55,902 nucleotides of DNA from Bacillota bacterium (GTDB taxonomy: Bacteria; Bacillota; Clostridia; Christensenellales; Aristaeellaceae). Both the position numbers and the translations under genes were made by a program. The notes beneath the pieces were generated by a model. The model saw only the letters and a program-made list of their open reading frames with translations. It did no database searches and was not told where the DNA came from. Where the stretch lies: the NCBI GenBank assembly GCA_023411175.1, contig JAEYPB010000102.1, forward strand, positions 1 to 55,902, in the 5' to 3' direction. Shown in pieces: positions 53,896 to 55,902 of the stretch (position 1 is the stretch's first letter; each line of letters begins with the position of its first letter).

Positions 53896-54031
53896 TCTCT
53901 TTGTATTCGAGCTTTCTTTGTTCTCAATGCACAAAACAGGCAGTTTGGCCGATTCATCTCAATCGCGCTTGACCACAATAAATACCACAACCAGCTTCAA
54001 AATGACCACTTTTCCCCGGTTTTGAGCATAG

Positions 54032-54055
54032 AAAAACGGGGCGATCTACGCCCCG
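54032..54055 (-). terminator. Terminator of the small phage-type genes
   Basis: Minus strand: CGGGGCG (54055-54049), loop TAGAT, CGCCCCG (54043-54037), TTTTT (54036-54032). It lies 15 bases after the 50-residue gene. Confidence 0.8.
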
Positions 54056-54070
54056 CATGGGATAGTCTCG

Positions 54071-54223
54071 TTACATCTCCAGCGCTATTATCTCAAGCTC
54101 ACCGATTACGACATCCAGCAGCCGCAGCTTGTTCTCGTCAGTTGGGTCGTACCAGGCAGATACCCCGCTAATTGCAGTCCGGAGTTCGGGCGATTGGATC
54201 TGTTCAATCTGGATGTGTTCCAT
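54071..54223 (-). CDS. 50-residue acidic protein, mobile-element type
   Basis: A short frame, MEHIQIEQIQSPELRTAISG to IIALEM, with AAAGGAG about nine bases upstream of the ATG and a clean terminator after the stop. It is acidic and looks helical. No family recognised. Its fit between ribosome site and terminator makes it likely real despite its size. Confidence 0.6.
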   Translation of the reverse strand: MEHIQIEQIQSPELRTAISGVSAWYDPTDENKLRLLDVVIGELEIIALEM

Positions 54224-54250
54224 GGAATAACTCTCCTTTCGTACTTGACG

Positions 54251-54345
54251 GGCTGGAGGCCCCGCGGTATACTCTGTGTGAGCCTCCAGCCGGTTCGGTT
54301 GGTAAGTTCCTGTGAAAGCCGCTGCTGTGGTAGGTGGGCGGCTTT
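54251..54345. repeat. Two inverted repeats between small mobile-element genes
   Basis: GGCTGGAGGC (54251-54260) and GCCTCCAGCC (54282-54291) are perfect partners. AAAGCCGC (54315-54322) pairs with GCGGCTTT (54338-54345) and could be the terminator of the 89-residue gene. Confidence 0.6.
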
Positions 54346-54614
54346 TACGCTACCATGAAGCGCCGCGCGGTGGTGGTCTTGGTGAACCTCTCCGCAATCT
54401 CCGGCAAGGCCTTCTTGAGGGCCGTGGTGTCCAGCCGGGCGCTTGTGACGGCCTTCCATGTGACTTTGAACGCCCCGGCGGTCAGTTCCTCGGCCTCGCC
54501 CATGTGGGCCTTGATCTTGTCTTGGAGGGCGGTGATTTCGGCTTCAAGCTCTTCCTGCATCCGGCGCAGCTCCTGGAGCTCGGTGACGGTGGCGGCGATC
54601 TCATGCTGTGACAT
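54345..54614 (-). CDS. Small phage-associated protein with N-terminal coiled coil
   Basis: An 89-residue protein: a charged helix (about residues 10-40, LQELRRMQEELEAEITALQD) then a domain TAGAFKVTWKAVTSARLDTT with TRRF-like ARRFMVA at the end. This layout is common among short proteins encoded near recombination genes (RecT/YqaJ region) of Clostridial prophages; their role is not established. ATG with GGAGG eight bases upstream. The frame extends further upstream but without a ribosome site. Confidence 0.75.
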   Translation of the reverse strand: MSQHEIAATVTELQELRRMQEELEAEITALQDKIKAHMGEAEELTAGAFKVTWKAVTSARLDTTALKKALPEIAERFTKTTTARRFMVA

Positions 54615-54742
54615 GTGGGGAACCTCCTTAGTGTTGATCGGTTGAAGGCGGGGCGGCTTCTGCTTACTTGGGCTTATTGGCGCTGCCTTTCGCATCCGGT
54701 TCCCGTTGGGCTTCTTAGGTGCTTCCCTCAACCTCTGATAGG

Positions 54743-54771
54743 ATTATAATTCATCTAACACTAGATGTACA
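54743..54771 (-). promoter_or_regulatory. Promoter of the 89-residue phage-type gene
   Basis: Minus strand: TGTACA (54771-54766), 17-base spacer, TATAAT (54748-54743). The first iteron lies inside the spacer. Confidence 0.55.
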
Positions 54772-54825
54772 CTGGCGAATTTCATGAATCTAGCACTAGA
54801 TTTCTTGTGCAATCTAACACTAGAC
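54753..54825. repeat. Three palindromic iterons, putative RHH operators
   Basis: ATCTAACACTAGAT (54753-54766), ATCTAGCACTAGAT (54788-54801) and ATCTAACACTAGAC (54812-54825). Arms ATCTA/TAGAT flank an A/G-CAC centre. The first overlaps the minus promoter, the third overlaps the -35 of the plus promoter. They are the natural binding sites for the ribbon-helix-helix protein encoded next door. Confidence 0.75.
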
Positions 54826-54849
54826 AATCATTGTATCTTGCGCTATAGT
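54821..54849 (+). promoter_or_regulatory. Promoter of the RHH gene
   Basis: TAGACA (54821-54826), 17-base spacer, TATAGT (54844-54849). The third iteron covers the -35. Confidence 0.6.
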
Positions 54850-54908
54850 GTGTGCAGTGGAAAAGATGGGCCAAAGTTTGCGGCCCCGCTATTGAGAGGA
54901 GATACGCA

Positions 54909-55112
54909 ATGAAGCAGAATCCGACGGACTATAAGAGGGCGTTCAACGAAACCAACTACGCCCGCCTCGCAATCACGATTCCAAAGGGCCGCAAAGCCGC
55001 CGTAGAAGCCCACGCCAAGGAGAAAGGGGAATCCGTCAACGGCCTAGTTAACGGCCTCCTACGGGCAGATATGGGGCTTACAGAAGCAGAATGGAACGAG
55101 AGGGTTGAATAG
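54909..55112 (+). CDS. Arc-like ribbon-helix-helix DNA-binding protein
   Basis: A 67-residue protein with the RHH layout: a beta strand YARLAITIPKG, helix A (RKAAVEAHAKEKG) and helix B (SVNGLVNGLLRADMG). Such proteins are common regulators of mobile elements in Clostridia. The ATG has GAGGAG seven bases upstream. Three palindromes upstream make autoregulation and control of the divergent gene likely. Confidence 0.8.
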   Translation: MKQNPTDYKRAFNETNYARLAITIPKGRKAAVEAHAKEKGESVNGLVNGLLRADMGLTEAEWNERVE

Positions 55113-55327
55113 CCTCCCGAGGTTCGCGGGAAGGCCGTACAGACCCTCATGGGGCTGGAGGCGGTCTTGAGAGCAGGATCGCGGAATGAATTGCAAACGG
55201 CACGGAAAAGGAGAGCAATGCCGTTCAAAACGTAGCCTGCCGTCATGTCTGACGCGGACCTACGCGGCAATTGCCCTCCGATACAAGCATACACTTTATG
55301 ACCATTTCCGTCAATAGCTGATTGTGC

Positions 55328-55356
55328 TTGATGCAGTAGCGCGATTGGTTTATAGT
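55328..55356 (+). promoter_or_regulatory. Promoter of the structured region
   Basis: TTGATG (55328-55333), 17-base spacer, TATAGT (55351-55356). An AAAGGAG lies only five bases after the -10, so transcription would start at the ribosome site. The stretch 55113-55327 before it shows no convincing gene. Confidence 0.5.
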
Positions 55357-55361
55357 CCAAA

Positions 55362-55585
55362 AAGGAGAAGCGCTATTAAGGTGGCAGGCCCCGTCATAAA
55401 CGGCGCGTCTCCTTCCCTATGGAGACGGACGAGCGCCGGAATAATGGAGCAACTAAATCCGTTGCTTTTCCAACGCGGGATCTTCCGCGGAACTGCTGCA
55501 TGGAGATCAAGGAAGCGCGTATATGTCGCGGGAGAGCGACTCCCGAATGGAGCGCGAAAACGCAATCTAGTTTTGAAAACTAGAT
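55362..55585 (+). ncRNA. Candidate structured RNA of a mobile element
   Basis: After a good promoter the sequence folds into successive hairpins: GGCGC outer and GTCTCC inner stem (about 55401-55436), CGTTG/CAACG (about 55460-55476), CGCGG/CCGCG, and CGGGAG/CTCCCG (about 55530-55548). It ends at a 21-base palindrome ATCTAGTTTT-G-AAAACTAGAT (55565-55585). Two open frames cross it (55375/55381-55599, and 55419 to a TAG at about 55582). Neither has both a normal start codon and a well-placed ribosome site, so an RNA or gene remnant is as likely as a protein. Confidence 0.35.
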
Positions 55586-55776
55586 CAGGAGAGCAATAGA
55601 AACCTCCTCATTCCCTGAAACCATCGTAAAGTATTTGAGCGCCGCACAGAGCCGCCGGCACGTCAAACGCGGGAATCTCTGTACACGAAAAGCAAAGGCC
55701 CCTCTAAACGCCTTGTGAACGGCTGGAGGGTCTTGCACGTTCACGGCTCTGTCAACCATCGCTCACTCGGAAAGTG

Positions 55777-55902
55777 AGACCGTCCCAAATTTTGTGTAAA
55801 CCGTAAGTGGTGGTAGAATAGAAACATCACGGAGGTTTACGAATGGGAAAGAGCAGGATCACGCCAGAGCAGCGGGCGCTGCGGACAAAACTTGGGGAGA
55901 TG
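55777..55902 (+). mobile_element. Left end of an IS256-family insertion sequence (cut by window edge)
   Basis: GAGACCGTCCCAAATTTTGT, beginning at 55777, resembles the terminal inverted repeat of IS256-family elements in Clostridia. It is followed by the transposase start. The right end lies outside the window. Bases 55600-55776 hold no gene I recognise. Confidence 0.6.
55843..55902 (+). CDS. IS256-family (mutator-type) transposase, N-terminal fragment
   Basis: The first 20 codons only: MGKSRITPEQ then RALRTKLGEM, running off the window. The KSRITPEQR opening fits IS256-type DDE transposases. GGAGG lies about eight bases before the ATG. Identity rests mainly on the neighbouring inverted repeat and this short N-terminus. 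Confidence 0.6.
   Translation, partial: MGKSRITPEQRALRTKLGEM

Noticed and set aside
53724..53972. An 82-codon frame across the tRNA
   Set aside because: It runs through the tRNA-Ala gene and its promoter and terminator; not coding.
54753..54825. Iterons as a plasmid replication origin
   Set aside because: Only three copies, each a palindrome over a promoter, with no replication initiator or AT-rich unwinding region, so operators are more likely.

Overview
The window looks like the chromosome of a high-G+C Bacillota, probably a Clostridia-type anaerobe. This is inferred from the GGAGG-type ribosome binding sites, frequent GTG/TTG starts, sigma-A-like promoters, YesM/YesN-type two-component genes, CUT1 and CUT2 sugar ABC importers, and gene ends that overlap by 1 to 17 bases. 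All three sugar-binding proteins have signal-peptidase-I leaders and none has a lipobox, which is unusual for a classical monoderm. No rRNA or ribosomal protein is present to place the organism.

Layout. (1) 54-4035, minus: an ADP-ribose pyrophosphatase, a GH2-like beta-sandwich protein, a Gfo/Idh dehydrogenase and a GNAT acetyltransferase. (2) 4173-7227, plus: a small P-loop protein, threonine synthase, a sugar isomerase/epimerase-like TIM barrel and a membrane-anchored acidic protein. (3) 7500-8498, minus: an unrecognised protein with a long acidic linker. (4) 8656-12498, plus: a Gld-type ABC-2 exporter cassette (ATPase, permease, GldG-like, DUF4340). (5) 12577-25553, minus: a complete arginine plus carbamoyl-phosphate operon, argG-argH-argC-argJ-argB-argD-argF-carA-carB. 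The last gene is fused in frame to a full-length diaminopimelate epimerase. A strong promoter and an ARG-box-like operator precede argG. (6) 25875-29337, minus: a ribose-type (CUT2) importer. (7) 29561-30037: a small secreted basic protein. (8) 30183-41270, minus: a LacI regulator, YesM/YesN two-component pair, CUT1 importer, UroD-like methyltransferase-fold protein and GH78 alpha-L-rhamnosidase. The binding-protein gene is bracketed by two arrays of tandem hairpins. (9) 41488-50332, plus: a catabolic operon with CUT2 importer, DUF2291, split transketolase, FGGY kinase and FucI/AraA-like isomerase. (10) 50513-53594: an aldo/keto reductase with its divergent MerR regulator, and a GyrI-like protein downstream of a WYL regulator. 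(11) A tRNA-Ala(CGC), then from about 53.9 kb a stretch that looks like a relic of a mobile element: phage-type small genes, an RHH repressor with three palindromic operators, a possible structured RNA, and the left end of an IS256-family insertion sequence cut by the window edge.

How it fits together. The rhamnosidase regulon and the isomerase-kinase-transketolase operon flank one LacI gene, with palindromic operators over both divergent promoters. The enzyme set matches the known transketolase route for the branched sugar D-apiose. In rhamnogalacturonan II, apiose is linked to rhamnose, so I propose (not proven) that the 30-50 kb region takes apart and uses RG-II or similar apiosyl-rhamnosyl glycans.

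The most unusual items are the CarB-DapF fusion, the two hairpin arrays around one transporter gene, the putative apiose locus, the RHH triple-operator switch and the candidate structured RNA near the right edge.
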